A stretch of DNA of 64,000 bases from Deltaproteobacteria bacterium. Its GTDB lineage: Bacteria > Desulfobacterota > Binatia > HRBIN30 > JACQVA1. Positions 15,777 through 25,365 of this stretch are shown here, piece after piece (the first letter of the stretch is position 1; each line of letters begins with the position of its first letter). The notes below the pieces were generated by a model, which was not told where the DNA came from, searched no databases, and saw nothing but the letters and a program-made list of their open reading frames with translations. The DNA is taken from positions 30,973-94,972 of the forward strand of contig JACOST010000027.1 of NCBI GenBank assembly GCA_016178705.1. The letters run 5' to 3'. The translations under genes and the position numbers were made by a program.

Positions 15777-18326
15777 CTAGTCTGTCTCGAATCGCACGCG
15801 ATGCGTTCCCGGTTGGAGTACGAACGCCTCACCTGCCGCGCGATAGCCGCTCGGGGCGACGACCTCAGCACACGAACCGGCGGGAACGGCAACGTCGAGG
15901 TCGATGCCGGCACCGTAACGCTGCCAGCCGACGCGGATGTCGCCGCGGATGGTCGGAAAGACCCCGCGCGCCTGCGCGAGGTCGGCGAACTGGGGCGCGA
16001 CGCGAAAGCGGGCGAAGCCCGGCTCGATCGGCGACACGCCGAGCACTTCAGTTGAGAGTTGATAGACGGGTGTGGCGGAGAAACCGTGGCACAGGCTCGC
16101 GGTGGGATCGAAGCTCTCCCACAAGGTGGTCGCGCCGCGCGCGAGCATGTCGCCGTAACGCGTGCGCATCAGTACGAGGGCGCGATCGAAGCGGCCGGCG
16201 CGGCAGAGCGCGCGGTAGACGAAGTGGCTGTAGAACGTGTTGGCGAGCACCACGTCGGTCTCGGGATCGAACGGTTCGCCCGTCGGCGCGATCGGCGGCG
16301 CGGCGGTGAACTTCAGCCGCGCGGGATCGGTGATGTAGTCGACCATCGACGGCCACCGCTCAGGGGGTGCGACGCCCCACAGAATCGCCGCGCCGTTGGC
16401 GTGCTGCGACACGCGGCGGTCCTGAGCTCCGGTGGCGGGATCGACGCTGTCGACGTAGACACCGCGCGCGGTGTCCCAGTGACGGGCGTTGAGTGCCGCG
16501 CCGACGCGCGCGGCCAGCGCATCGTAGTTGCGCGCCGCGCGCGGCGATTCGAGTGCGCGCGCGAGTTGCGCCGCGGCGCGTAGCGCGCCGGTCAATTGCG
16601 CGTTGAGCGCGGCCGCTTCGCCATGCCGGCCGAGCGCCGCCCAATCCATGAAGTGCCAGTACGGCGACTCGGCAACGAGATCGTGCGGGCCGATCTGGCG
16701 CGTGAACCACGCGAGTGCACGCTGAATCGCCGGGAAGATCTGCTCGATGGTGTCGAGATCGCCGGTGAAGAGCCAGTGATGCTCGGCGTTGAGAATCCAT
16801 TGCAGCGTCCAATCGGGAATCAGCACCGCGTTGGTGTGATGATCGCCGGGCGCGAACATCTGCGTCAGGCCGTCGGGACGCTGACTCTCGGCGGCGTGCA
16901 GGAGGAACTGACGATTGAGCGCGTTGGCGCTCGGGCCGAACGCCGCTTGGCTGACGAGAAACTCGACCGTCGCGTCGCCGAGCCACTGCCGTTGCTCGCG
17001 GCTCGGGCAGTCTTCCCAACCGTCGTGCATACAGAGTTGCAGTGTGTAGCGGCCGATGTCCCACAGGCGCGTCAGCATCGCGTCGGAACATTCGAACGAG
17101 CCGCGGTGCTCCGCGGGATAGCGAGTGAAGGTTGAACCAACGTGGGCGATGCGCAGCCCGGCGGGTGCGTTGCGCACAGTGATTTGCATGTAGCGTACCG
17201 CAGTCCACTCGAAGCGCTCGAAGTGCTGCCGGCCCGGTCGCGCGATGTAGCGGAACAGGTGCATCCCGTGGCCGCGGTCGACATCGAGGCGCGGACGCTT
17301 GGGCGGCGTCGCACTCCATTCTTCCGGAATGCCCTCGGCGACCGCGAGGTCGATGATCTCGCCGCCGTGTGCATCGATCTCGATGAACGGATGACCCGAA
17401 TGAATGCGGCCGAAATCGAGCATCAATGACACGTCCAGTTCCGGCGTCGTGCGGACTGTCGTGGCCTCATCGTTCGCGGTGAGCAACGCGTCGGGTTGCT
17501 CGACGAGATGCGGCGGCAGATCGATGAGATCGTCATCGTAGAGCTGGCGCTCGACAGGTCGGTCGAGAGCGGGGCGCGCGCCGTACCAGCGCAGAATACG
17601 TTGCGGCGCGAGCGGCGAGTCGATGAGAAAGGGAATCTCGCGCGGCAGCAGGGTAGGGAAGGGCTCGATCTTCATGCCGCCCATCATTGAATCGGGCGAC
17701 CCGCCACCGGCAGTGAGGATGTGAACGCGGTCCCACTGCGAGTCGTCGAAGTCGGCGTCGGCCCATCCGGTCGGCATCTGATTCGCGTCGTGAACCTCGA
17801 TAAAGCCGAGTCCCCATGCGGAGCGTGGAGTGTCACGCTGCCAGGCGGTGCACTCACAACACCACCAGTGTTCGTCGGACAACAGATCGATGATGGATTC
17901 GCCGCAGCGCACCTGCGCGTCGCAGTAGAGCCCGCCGTCGCCGAACACCGGTTGCCAATGTCCTTCGACGCGTTGGTACCACGAAGTGTCGACGCCGTAG
18001 ACCCGCACCAGCACCGCGATGACATTGGTGCCCGTGTGCAGATGCGCCGCGATGTCGTAGGTGTCGGTGCGCTGATGCATCGGATCGCATCGAACGGGAC
18101 CGCGACCGACCCGCGTGCCGTTGATGAAGATCTGATAGCGTCCATCGACCGTGATCGTCAGCCGCGCATCGTCTGCTCGTGCGGGCAACTCGAACACGCG
18201 CCGAAACAGAAACCAGCGATTGGTTCCGTCGTCGCGGCGCATCGGTCCACCGAAGAACACGCGCCACAGCGCGAGCGGGTCGATAACCTGTTTGCTGGTC
18301 CAGATGAACGGAGTACGACGGTACAT
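15777..18326 (-). CDS. GH78-like alpha-L-rhamnosidase
   Basis: An 849-residue protein with N-terminal beta-sandwich domains (about 30-400; WRVFFGGP, GRYQIFINGTRVGRGPVRCD, LDFGRIHSGHPFIEI) and a catalytic (alpha/alpha)6 barrel (about 410-770). The barrel carries the family signature HDGWEDCPSREQRQWLGDA (residues 434-452), with the acidic residues expected for the inverting acid/base. Later, TTLWESFDPTASLCHGFSATP is the second conserved catalytic segment, followed by a C-terminal beta domain. I placed the start at ATG 18326, preceded by AGAGGA. The longer frame upstream runs through a dispersed repeat. No signal peptide is visible, so it may be cytoplasmic and act on imported rhamnosides. Confidence 0.87.
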   Translation of the reverse strand: MYRRTPFIWTSKQVIDPLALWRVFFGGPMRRDDGTNRWFLFRRVFELPARADDARLTITVDGRYQIFINGTRVGRGPVRCDPMHQRTDTYDIAAHLHTGTNVIAVLVRVYGVDTSWYQRVEGHWQPVFGDGGLYCDAQVRCGESIIDLLSDEHWWCCECTAWQRDTPRSAWGLGFIEVHDANQMPTGWADADFDDSQWDRVHILTAGGGSPDSMMGGMKIEPFPTLLPREIPFLIDSPLAPQRILRWYGARPALDRPVERQLYDDDLIDLPPHLVEQPDALLTANDEATTVRTTPELDVSLMLDFGRIHSGHPFIEIDAHGGEIIDLAVAEGIPEEWSATPPKRPRLDVDRGHGMHLFRYIARPGRQHFERFEWTAVRYMQITVRNAPAGLRIAHVGSTFTRYPAEHRGSFECSDAMLTRLWDIGRYTLQLCMHDGWEDCPSREQRQWLGDATVEFLVSQAAFGPSANALNRQFLLHAAESQRPDGLTQMFAPGDHHTNAVLIPDWTLQWILNAEHHWLFTGDLDTIEQIFPAIQRALAWFTRQIGPHDLVAESPYWHFMDWAALGRHGEAAALNAQLTGALRAAAQLARALESPRAARNYDALAARVGAALNARHWDTARGVYVDSVDPATGAQDRRVSQHANGAAILWGVAPPERWPSMVDYITDPARLKFTAAPPIAPTGEPFDPETDVVLANTFYSHFVYRALCRAGRFDRALVLMRTRYGDMLARGATTLWESFDPTASLCHGFSATPVYQLSTEVLGVSPIEPGFARFRVAPQFADLAQARGVFPTIRGDIRVGWQRYGAGIDLDVAVPAGSCAEVVAPSGYRAAGEAFVLQPGTHRVRFETD

Positions 18327-18444
18327 GGTCGGTCCTCTATGTCGACGGCGAGTCCTACTCGGTCTGCGCGCCGAGTGAAAGCGCGTGGCGTGTCTCGACT
18401 TCCACGATGCACGCGCCGTCCGGGAATAGGCGCTCCTCTCCGGC

Positions 18445-18469
18445 GTAGGGGCGATGCATGCATCGCCCT
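18445..18469. repeat. Half copy of the GTAGGGGCGA paired-palindrome repeat
   Basis: GTAGGGGCGATGCATGCATC then GCCCT forms one complete hairpin arm with terminus GTAGGGGCGA. The partner arm is missing. It lies between the GH78 gene and the divergent surface-protein gene. Confidence 0.65.
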
Positions 18470-18646
18470 CAGTGCTCTGCGCACAGCGCACGACTTGCGA
18501 GATTTCGGACCTCCCAGGCCGTCGTTGGTTCGCGCGGCCGCTCCGTCTTTCTTCACGGTCCATCTCTCTTCTTGACGGGTAAACACGGAGTAGCGTAGGA
18601 CAGCCAAGTCTGCGCATCGGCGCCCGAGGTGCAAAGGGGGACCGAA

Positions 18647-21600
18647 GTGGAATCCAAAACTCGCTCGTTGCTGTGGGGGATTGTCTGCTCGATCTCGCTC
18701 TTGGCCGGCTTGTCAGCGCGCGTCAGCGCGGTGAGCGTTCCGTGCTCGGCGACCGACCTGGTCAATGCGGTGCAAGCTGCAGTGAACACCACTGGCGTTC
18801 CGACAGTTGAAGGCGTAGCAGCACAAACGCTCGATCTGGCTGCCGGCTGCACCTACACGCTCACCACCGTCAATACCGGCGCCGGTAGTTTCGAAGGCCC
18901 GAGCGGCCTGCCCGTCATCAAAGGTTTGCCGAACGCAGTGTCGTTGACGATCAACGGCAACGGCGCCACCATCACACGCCTTGCCGGAGCGCCACAGTTC
19001 CGCTTCTTTACCGTCATAAGCAACAACACACTCAACCTGAACAACCTCAGCCTCACCAACGGCAGGGCTGCGGACGACGCCGGCACTGGCGGGAACGGCG
19101 GCCTAGGTGGTGCCATCAGCAACTTCGGCACTCTCTCCCTGGTTTCCACAACGCTCGCGAACAATCGCGCCGGTGATGCACTGCCGGGTGGGGCGGGATT
19201 TTTCGGAGGCCACGGCGGTGCAATCTACACGCAGGGCGTAACATCGGTGGTCAGCAGCTCGTTTACATCGAACGCCGCTGGCAATGGCGTGCGAGGAGGT
19301 AGCGGCGGCGCCATCACTGGCACGTCTCCTTCCTTCGGCCTCTTCGGCGAGGGCATGGCGATTGTCCTCAGTTCCTTCACCGACAACCGCGCCGGAAACG
19401 GCGCCAGCGGGGTCGGCACAGAGATAGGTGGAGGGGGTGGCGCCATCTCCTACACCGGCGTGCTGAGCGTCGATCGCAGTGTGTTCAACGGCAACGGCGC
19501 CGGTATTGGCAGTTTTGGTGGAGCGCTCCTGGCAACCCAACTGCAGATGATCAACACGACGATCAGCGGTAATATCCGCGGCGGCGGACTCGACGTGGAA
19601 GGATTCCTCTCAACGGCGACGCTGACCAATGTCACCTTCACCGCGAACACCGGCGGCAACATCCTCAACCCACTCTCATCGGCCCCCATTTCTCTGCGCA
19701 ACACGATCGTCGCCGACAGCGTCGACGGGCTCAACTGCGATGGCACAGTCACTAACCTTGGCAACAACCTCGATACTGGAACGAGCTGCGGCTTTGGATC
19801 GGCCAACGGCTCGGTCAGCACCGCAAACGCGAACCTCGGCCCATTGCAGGACAATGGCGGGTTTACCTTGACGCACGCACTGCTGGCGGGGAGCAACGCG
19901 ATCGATGCGGGCGACGACGCCACGTGTGCGGCCGCGCCGGTGAATGGCATCGATCAGCGCGGAGTCAGCCGTCCGCAAGGCATGCACTGCGACATCGGTG
20001 CGTTCGAGTCAGGAGCGAGTCCACCGACGGTCACGGCGACGACCACGGCGACGCTCACAGGCACGCCGGGCGTCACACCGACCCCCACGCCCACGGCGAC
20101 GCTCACGCCGACGCCCACTGTGCCTTCCACAAAGGAGATCTACGTCAACAATCGGGACAACAGTTCGGTGACGGTCTACAGCGGCACGGCCGACGGCAAC
20201 GTTGCCCCGCTCCGCACGCTCATTGGCGGTGCGACTGGATTGAACCAGCCTCACGGCATCGCGCTCGACACGACGCACGCTGAGATGTTCGTTGCGAACT
20301 TCAACGCCAACACCCTCACGGTGTATGACCGCATGGCCAGCGGTAACACCGCTCCACTGCGCACCATCGGCGGGGGTTCAACGTTGTTCGATTCCCCGCA
20401 GGGGGTTGCCGTCGATCTTGTCAACAACGAGCTGGTGGTGGTCGATCGGTCTTCTCCAGGCACGTCGACGAACGCGAAGGTCACGGTTTTCAGCCGCACC
20501 GCCAACGGCAACGTCGCTCCGATGCGGACCATCGCCGGTGCGACCACGGGGTTGAACTACACCCACGGCGTCGCCGTGGACACCGTGCACAACGAGATTG
20601 TGGTCGCCAACCCGACCCTTGGCTCGACGCCTTCCGTTCTAGTTTTCAGCCGTACGGCGGATGGCAACGTTGCCCCGCTGCGCACCATCAGCGGCGCTGC
20701 AACGATGTTGAACGCGCCCATCGGCGTCGCGCTGGACGACGTACACAACGAAATCCTGGTGGGCGACAGCGGCGGTGGCGGGGCCATCCTCGTCTTCGAC
20801 CGCACCGCCACCGGCAACATCGCCCCGCTTCGCAAGATTGCGGGCGTCACGACGCACATTGCCAATGCCGGGGGTGTGGCGGTGGACCCGGTGACCAATG
20901 AAATCGTACTGTCGGGTTTCACCGGGCAGTCTGTCCTCACCTTCGATCGTACGGCCGACGGCAATGTCGCCCCGCTGCGCAACATCGTCGGCGGTGCGAC
21001 CGGGTTGAGCGCCCCCACATATCTGGCGATTGCGAGTACCTCGCCGCCCGCATCGGGCCCATGCGGCGGGCCAGCAAGCGGACTGGTGAGCTGTTGGAAG
21101 GCGGACGGCAACGCCAGCGACTCGGCCGACGGCAACAACGGCACGCTGCAAAACGGGGCGACCTTTGCTGGCGGCAGAGTCAATCAGGCGTTTCACTTCA
21201 ATGGCGCAAGTCAGTTTGTCCAAACCACCAACGCGTCCAACTTGAGTTTCGAGCGCACGGCTCCGTTTAGTATCGATGCTTGGATTCGCACGTCCGAGAC
21301 CGCGCACAACATCTTCATCGCGAGCAAACAATTCAACGGCGGATCGTACAAAGGGTACGGTATCGTCATTACCAATGGAGAAGCGCCAGCCTGCGACGCG
21401 ATGAACCCGACGGCTGCCGGAGCGGGCCAGATCTCTGCCTTCCTCGACGGCGCGGTGTCCGGTGTGTGCCCGCCCGACCACTACATTGCCGTTCGTGGCA
21501 CTACGCACCTCAATGACGGCCAGTGGCATCACGTGGCGATGACCTACGATGGCAGCTCATCCGCCGCAGGCGTGAAACTGTATGTCGACGGCGCCGCAGA

Positions 21601-22681
21601 GAGTGCCGTTGTGCAATCCGACACGCTTGGCAGTAATTCAATTCTGAACACTGTCCCCTTTACGATCGGATCGCGCGAGAACGGCGCGGGGCCGTTCAAC
21701 GGCGACATCGACGAGGTCGAGATATTCAACCGGGCGCTAGCCGCCGCTGAGGTCCAGGCGATCTACAATGCTGCGCCGCCGCTGCCGACCGCGATCCCAA
21801 CGATCACCCCCACGGGATTACCGACGCCGTCTTCTACCGTGACGCTGACGGCGACGGTGCCACCGCCCACGCCATCGCCGACGGTGCCGACGACAGCAAC
21901 CGCGACACCCACGCAATCAACAACCGCGACCAGCTCACTGACGGCAACGAACACCGCCACCGTGACCAATTCTGCGACGCCGAGCCGGACGACCACCGCG
22001 ACGAGCACCGCCACCACAACCGTGACGCCCTCGCGCACCGTCTCACCAACAGTGAGCGCAACCACTACGCTGCCGCCAACTCCGACGGTGACCGCGTCGC
22101 CGACTCGCAGCGGCACCGCATCACTGACGCCGAGTCGCACGCCGACCGGAACCGTCACGCCGACTCCGAGCCGCACCGGAACTCAGCCTCACACGCCGAC
22201 GCCGACTCGCACGCCGACTCCCACGCGTACACCGCGCACCACCTTGCTCACGCAGATCATCACGGCGCTGGAGAACATCCTTCACGTTACCAACATCCGC
22301 ATCTTCCCCGATCGCGGCACGATCCGGATCGACGGCGAGCTGTTGACCTACAACGGCAAGCAAGCATCGCAAGCGGCGGGCGCGGCCGACATCGAAGAAC
22401 CGGGCGAACTCCTCAATCTGCAACGCGGCGTCAACAATACCACCGCCGCCGAGCATCAAGCCGGCGCGGTGGTGACGCTGATCGAGCCGATGTGCACGGG
22501 CGATTGTGATGGCAGCAATGCCGTCACCGTCGAGGAGCTGATCATCGGCGTCAACATCGCGCTCGACGTCGACACGTTGGACCAATGCCCGTCGTTCGAC
22601 ACCGACATGAGCAGCAGCGTGACGGTCGAGGAGCTCATCATCGCAGTGAACATTGCGCTCGGCGAGTGCCCCGCGGGCTAG
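18647..22681 (+). CDS. Very large secreted multidomain surface protein (beta-helix, propeller, LamG, dockerin-like tail)
   Basis: A 1,344-residue protein. GTG 18647 is chosen because AAGGGGG lies six bases upstream and the signal peptide (SLLWGIVCSISLLAGLSARV) starts there. In order: a Gly/Asn-rich right-handed beta-helix of the outer-membrane-repeat type (about 100-460, NTLNLNNLSLTNGRA, GGAISN); a Thr/Pro linker; a six-unit propeller-like repeat (about 498-795) with units reading VFSRTADGNVAPLRTI; a LamG/concanavalin-like domain (about 811-1040, GLVSCWKADGNASDSADG, DGQWHHVAMTYDG); a 150-residue Thr/Ser/Pro linker; and a C-terminal pair of dockerin-like units with VTVEELIIGVNIAL and VTVEELIIAVNIALGEC. 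The tail resembles C-terminal motifs common in Binatota secreted proteins. Probably attached to or released from the outer surface. Confidence 0.88.
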   Translation: MESKTRSLLWGIVCSISLLAGLSARVSAVSVPCSATDLVNAVQAAVNTTGVPTVEGVAAQTLDLAAGCTYTLTTVNTGAGSFEGPSGLPVIKGLPNAVSLTINGNGATITRLAGAPQFRFFTVISNNTLNLNNLSLTNGRAADDAGTGGNGGLGGAISNFGTLSLVSTTLANNRAGDALPGGAGFFGGHGGAIYTQGVTSVVSSSFTSNAAGNGVRGGSGGAITGTSPSFGLFGEGMAIVLSSFTDNRAGNGASGVGTEIGGGGGAISYTGVLSVDRSVFNGNGAGIGSFGGALLATQLQMINTTISGNIRGGGLDVEGFLSTATLTNVTFTANTGGNILNPLSSAPISLRNTIVADSVDGLNCDGTVTNLGNNLDTGTSCGFGSANGSVSTANANLGPLQDNGGFTLTHALLAGSNAIDAGDDATCAAAPVNGIDQRGVSRPQGMHCDIGAFESGASPPTVTATTTATLTGTPGVTPTPTPTATLTPTPTVPSTKEIYVNNRDNSSVTVYSGTADGNVAPLRTLIGGATGLNQPHGIALDTTHAEMFVANFNANTLTVYDRMASGNTAPLRTIGGGSTLFDSPQGVAVDLVNNELVVVDRSSPGTSTNAKVTVFSRTANGNVAPMRTIAGATTGLNYTHGVAVDTVHNEIVVANPTLGSTPSVLVFSRTADGNVAPLRTISGAATMLNAPIGVALDDVHNEILVGDSGGGGAILVFDRTATGNIAPLRKIAGVTTHIANAGGVAVDPVTNEIVLSGFTGQSVLTFDRTADGNVAPLRNIVGGATGLSAPTYLAIASTSPPASGPCGGPASGLVSCWKADGNASDSADGNNGTLQNGATFAGGRVNQAFHFNGASQFVQTTNASNLSFERTAPFSIDAWIRTSETAHNIFIASKQFNGGSYKGYGIVITNGEAPACDAMNPTAAGAGQISAFLDGAVSGVCPPDHYIAVRGTTHLNDGQWHHVAMTYDGSSSAAGVKLYVDGAAESAVVQSDTLGSNSILNTVPFTIGSRENGAGPFNGDIDEVEIFNRALAAAEVQAIYNAAPPLPTAIPTITPTGLPTPSSTVTLTATVPPPTPSPTVPTTATATPTQSTTATSSLTATNTATVTNSATPSRTTTATSTATTTVTPSRTVSPTVSATTTLPPTPTVTASPTRSGTASLTPSRTPTGTVTPTPSRTGTQPHTPTPTRTPTPTRTPRTTLLTQIITALENILHVTNIRIFPDRGTIRIDGELLTYNGKQASQAAGAADIEEPGELLNLQRGVNNTTAAEHQAGAVVTLIEPMCTGDCDGSNAVTVEELIIGVNIALDVDTLDQCPSFDTDMSSSVTVEELIIAVNIALGECPAG

Positions 22682-22739
22682 CTTGTCTGTTCGAAGGTCG
22701 GAAGCGCACCCTGCACGTCAACGCGTCTTCATCGTCCTG

Positions 22740-22810
22740 GTAGGGCGGGCGGCTCGCCCGCCTTCCTGCGTTCCGTCGCTACGCGAACGCGGGCGGGCCG
22801 CCCGCGCTAC
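22740..22810. repeat. Paired-palindrome repeat, GGGCGGGC family, copy 1
   Basis: GTAGGGCGGGCGGCTCGCCC and GCGGGCGGGCCGCCCGCGC are two GC-rich hairpins about 25 bases apart, with outer ends GTAG and CTAC. A second copy with the hairpins in swapped order is at 46066-46152. Confidence 0.7.
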
Positions 22811-22907
22811 CTCTTCCGTGTTCTCTGCGCGGGGAGTTGTCACACTCACGGCCTCTCTTCGTCTCCGACTTTCGTGGTCTTCATGTCTTCGTGGTAGTAC
22901 ATCTTCG

Positions 22908-23495
22908 GTGCTCTTGGCTCATGCCATCTACCACATCGTGCCCGCCGCCGAGCTGCGTGCCGGAGTCGCAGGCGATACATACACGCCGGCACGCTTCGGG
23001 GCGGACGGCTTCGTGCATTGCGCGGCAACCTCGGCAAGTGTGCTCGCGGTCGCGCGGGACTACTTCGCAAACATCGAGGGGCAGTTGCTGGTTCTTCGCA
23101 TCGATCCCGTTTGCCTCACCGCGAAGCTCATCTTCGAAGCACCCGCGCCCATCGAAGGCGGCGGCACCAGTCACCTGCAGGCCGGAGATCTCTTCCCGCA
23201 TGTCTACGGGCCGATCGCCCTCGCCGCCATCACCGGTATCGCTCAGTTGGTGCGCCATGGCGGCGAGTTTGGTTGGCCAGAGAGGTTTGTGCCGTTCGGC
23301 GCGTTCGATCGGCTGGGGGAAGGATCAACCCTGACGCGACAGAAAATTCTCACCGCAGAGACGCAGAGCCGCAGAGAGGTCCAAGAGACAGCTCTTTGGG
23401 CGCTCAGAAGCAGAGTTCATCGGCAATCATCTTTGGATTTGGTTCATCATCTTCGCTTGAGCGGCCGTCTCTGCGACTCCCCGTCTCTGCGGTGA
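22908..23495 (+). CDS. DUF952 family protein with repeat-derived C-terminal tail
   Basis: The first 130 residues match DUF952 (PF06108): AIYHIVPAAELRAG, YTPARFGADGFVHCA, LLVLRIDPVCLTAKL and GDLFPHVYGPIALAAI. The fold is related to ADP-ribosyltransferase-like domains and its function is unproven. Normal members are about 115 residues; this frame extends to 195 because the stop is lost into a palindromic repeat (23346-23496) that encodes the last 48 residues. I placed the start at GTG 22908 (TTG 22914 is possible); the sequence upstream is repeat material with no ribosome binding site. Cytoplasmic. Confidence 0.75.
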   Translation: MLLAHAIYHIVPAAELRAGVAGDTYTPARFGADGFVHCAATSASVLAVARDYFANIEGQLLVLRIDPVCLTAKLIFEAPAPIEGGGTSHLQAGDLFPHVYGPIALAAITGIAQLVRHGGEFGWPERFVPFGAFDRLGEGSTLTRQKILTAETQSRREVQETALWALRSRVHRQSSLDLVHHLRLSGRLCDSPSLR

Positions 23496-23496
23496 A
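23346..23496. repeat. Inverted repeat with CACCGCAGAGACG ends
   Basis: CACCGCAGAGACGCAGAG at the left and CGTCTCTGCGGTG at the right form arms about 110 bases apart, with CTCTGCG in an inner position. The left arm lies inside the DUF952 reading frame and supplies its abnormal tail. Confidence 0.65.
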
Positions 23497-23567
23497 CTCC
23501 CTTCTGTCTCATTGGGGTTGAAGTCGCGGGCTCTTTACGTTTCACGCGTCCCGTTTTACGAGTACGC

Positions 23568-25190
23568 ATGGTCGTCCGCTCCGAATCGCGCGCATCCGCA
23601 TCCAACACCGCCGCCAGCACCGTCGACAGCCGCTACGGCCGCTACGTGCTCGCGGTGTTGGTTGTGGTCTACGTTTTCAACTTCATCGATCGACAGATCT
23701 TGTCCATCCTCGCCGAGCGCATCAAGAAGGACCTCGACCTCACCGACGCGCAGATCGGATTTCTCTACGGTACTGCCTTCGCCGTTTTCTACTCGATCTT
23801 CGGCATTCCGCTCGGACGCCTGGCCGACGTATGGGATCGCCGGCGGTTAATCGCGATTGGGCTCGGGTTCTGGAGTGTGATGACGGCACTGTCGGGGCTG
23901 GCGCGCACCTTCACGCAGCTCGGACTCGCGCGTATCGGCGTCGGCGTCGGCGAGGCCAGCATGTCGCCGGCAGCGTCCTCGTTGCTGGCGGATTATTTTA
24001 CGGTGAAACGACGCGCGACGGTGATGGCGGTGCATCAGAGTGCCATCTTCATCGGCTCGGGACTCGGTCTCGGCATTGGCGGCTTGATCGTCGAGCGCTG
24101 GGACGCGGCGTGGGCCGGCGCGATGCCGCCGTTTGGTTTGCGTGGCTGGCAAGTCGCGTTCTTCGTTGTCGGCATTCCGGGCGTCCTGCTGTCGCTGTGG
24201 GCGCGGACGCTGCGCGAACCCCCACGTGGGCAAGCCGACGGAATCTTCTCCCCGCTTGAAGCGAATCCATTGCAGCAGTTCGGCCGTGAGCTGCGGGCCG
24301 TCGTGCCGCCGTTTACGGTGCTGCATCTGCTGCTGGTTCGTGCCGGCACTCGCGCGCTTGCGCTCAACCTGGCTGCGGCACTCGGTGTCGCGGGGTTGGC
24401 CACGCTGCTGACGAACTGGCTCGGCAACCCGGTGCAATGGGTCGCCCTCGGCATCGGTCTGTATGCGGCGATCTCGTGGGCGCAAGCGTTGGTGCGACGC
24501 GACCCCGTCTGCTTCGAGTTGATGTTCGGCACGCCGTCTCTGCGCTACGCCGCGGCGTGCTTTTCGTTCCTCGCCGCCGCCGGCTACGGCCTCAACTTCT
24601 GGACCGCACCGTTCTTCATCCGGGTCCACGGCATGACCGAGTCGCAAGCCGGGTTGATGATCGGCGGCACCCACGCGCTGGCGGGATTGATCGGCGTGAA
24701 TCTCGGCGGCGTGCTGGCCGACCGCTGGCGCCAACGCACGCTGAACGGACGCTTGTACGTGACGATCATGACGGCGTTGCTGCCGGTTCCGTTTGCGATA
24801 GTGGTGCTCACGACGCAGAGCACAATGCTGGCGACCGTCTTCTACTTCCCGCAGTCGCTGTTTGGTGCGTTGTGGTCGGGCGCAGCGGTCTCGACGATTC
24901 AGGATCTGGTGTTGCCGCGCATGCGGGCGACCGCGGCCGCGGCGTATCTCCTGATGGTAACTTTCGTCGGACTAGCACTCGGCCCTTACATGGTTGGCCG
25001 CCTCAGCGTCGGGCTCGGCAGTTTGCGCGGCGCGATGTTGTGTGGCTTGGGCGCGAACGCGCTGGCGCTACTGTTCGGCTGGCTCGCGACGAGACACTTG
25101 CCGCACGATGAGTCGAGCAAGCTCGACCGCGCCCGCGCGGCTGGGGAAGAAGGACTGGACGGTGTGACGGCGGTACGCGCCGCGAGCTGA
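23568..25190 (+). CDS. MFS transporter (Spinster-like)
   Basis: A 540-residue major facilitator protein. The start YVFNFIDRQILSILAERIKKDLDLTD, with FIDR in helix 1, and GIPLGRLADVWDRRRLIAIG (motif A after helix 2) are typical of the Spinster-like/ACS group. GVGVGEASMSPAASSLLADYF matches the helix-5 region. About twelve helices are visible, with a large loop between halves (about 190-250) that itself carries hydrophobic stretches. Substrate unknown; organic anions or lipids are known in the family. It appears monocistronic and is followed by the REP-flanked transposase unit. Confidence 0.87.
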   Translation: MVVRSESRASASNTAASTVDSRYGRYVLAVLVVVYVFNFIDRQILSILAERIKKDLDLTDAQIGFLYGTAFAVFYSIFGIPLGRLADVWDRRRLIAIGLGFWSVMTALSGLARTFTQLGLARIGVGVGEASMSPAASSLLADYFTVKRRATVMAVHQSAIFIGSGLGLGIGGLIVERWDAAWAGAMPPFGLRGWQVAFFVVGIPGVLLSLWARTLREPPRGQADGIFSPLEANPLQQFGRELRAVVPPFTVLHLLLVRAGTRALALNLAAALGVAGLATLLTNWLGNPVQWVALGIGLYAAISWAQALVRRDPVCFELMFGTPSLRYAAACFSFLAAAGYGLNFWTAPFFIRVHGMTESQAGLMIGGTHALAGLIGVNLGGVLADRWRQRTLNGRLYVTIMTALLPVPFAIVVLTTQSTMLATVFYFPQSLFGALWSGAAVSTIQDLVLPRMRATAAAAYLLMVTFVGLALGPYMVGRLSVGLGSLRGAMLCGLGANALALLFGWLATRHLPHDESSKLDRARAAGEEGLDGVTAVRAAS

Positions 25191-25214
25191 GTGTCCGCGC
25201 GTTACCAGAACAGC

Positions 25215-25365
25215 GAGCCCGGTTTACCGGGCTTGATTATCTCAGCCGGGAGATTCATCTCCCGGCGTCTTGCCGGTGACGTTCCCGGGCACGGAAGCAT
25301 CCTGAGTCCAGATCCGGGGAATGAATTCCCCGGCTGACGCGCCTGGAAGTCGGCTCAAGCCGACT
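25215..25365. repeat. Left hairpin cluster of the REP-transposase unit
   Basis: Four perfect or near-perfect hairpins in a row: GCCCGGTTTACCGGGC (25217), CCGGGAGATTCATCTCCCGG (25245), CCGGGGAATGAATTCCCCGG (25314) and AGTCGGCTCAAGCCGACT (25348). The first two are repeated in the same orientation on the other side of the transposase. The last overlaps the transposase stop codon. Confidence 0.8.
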
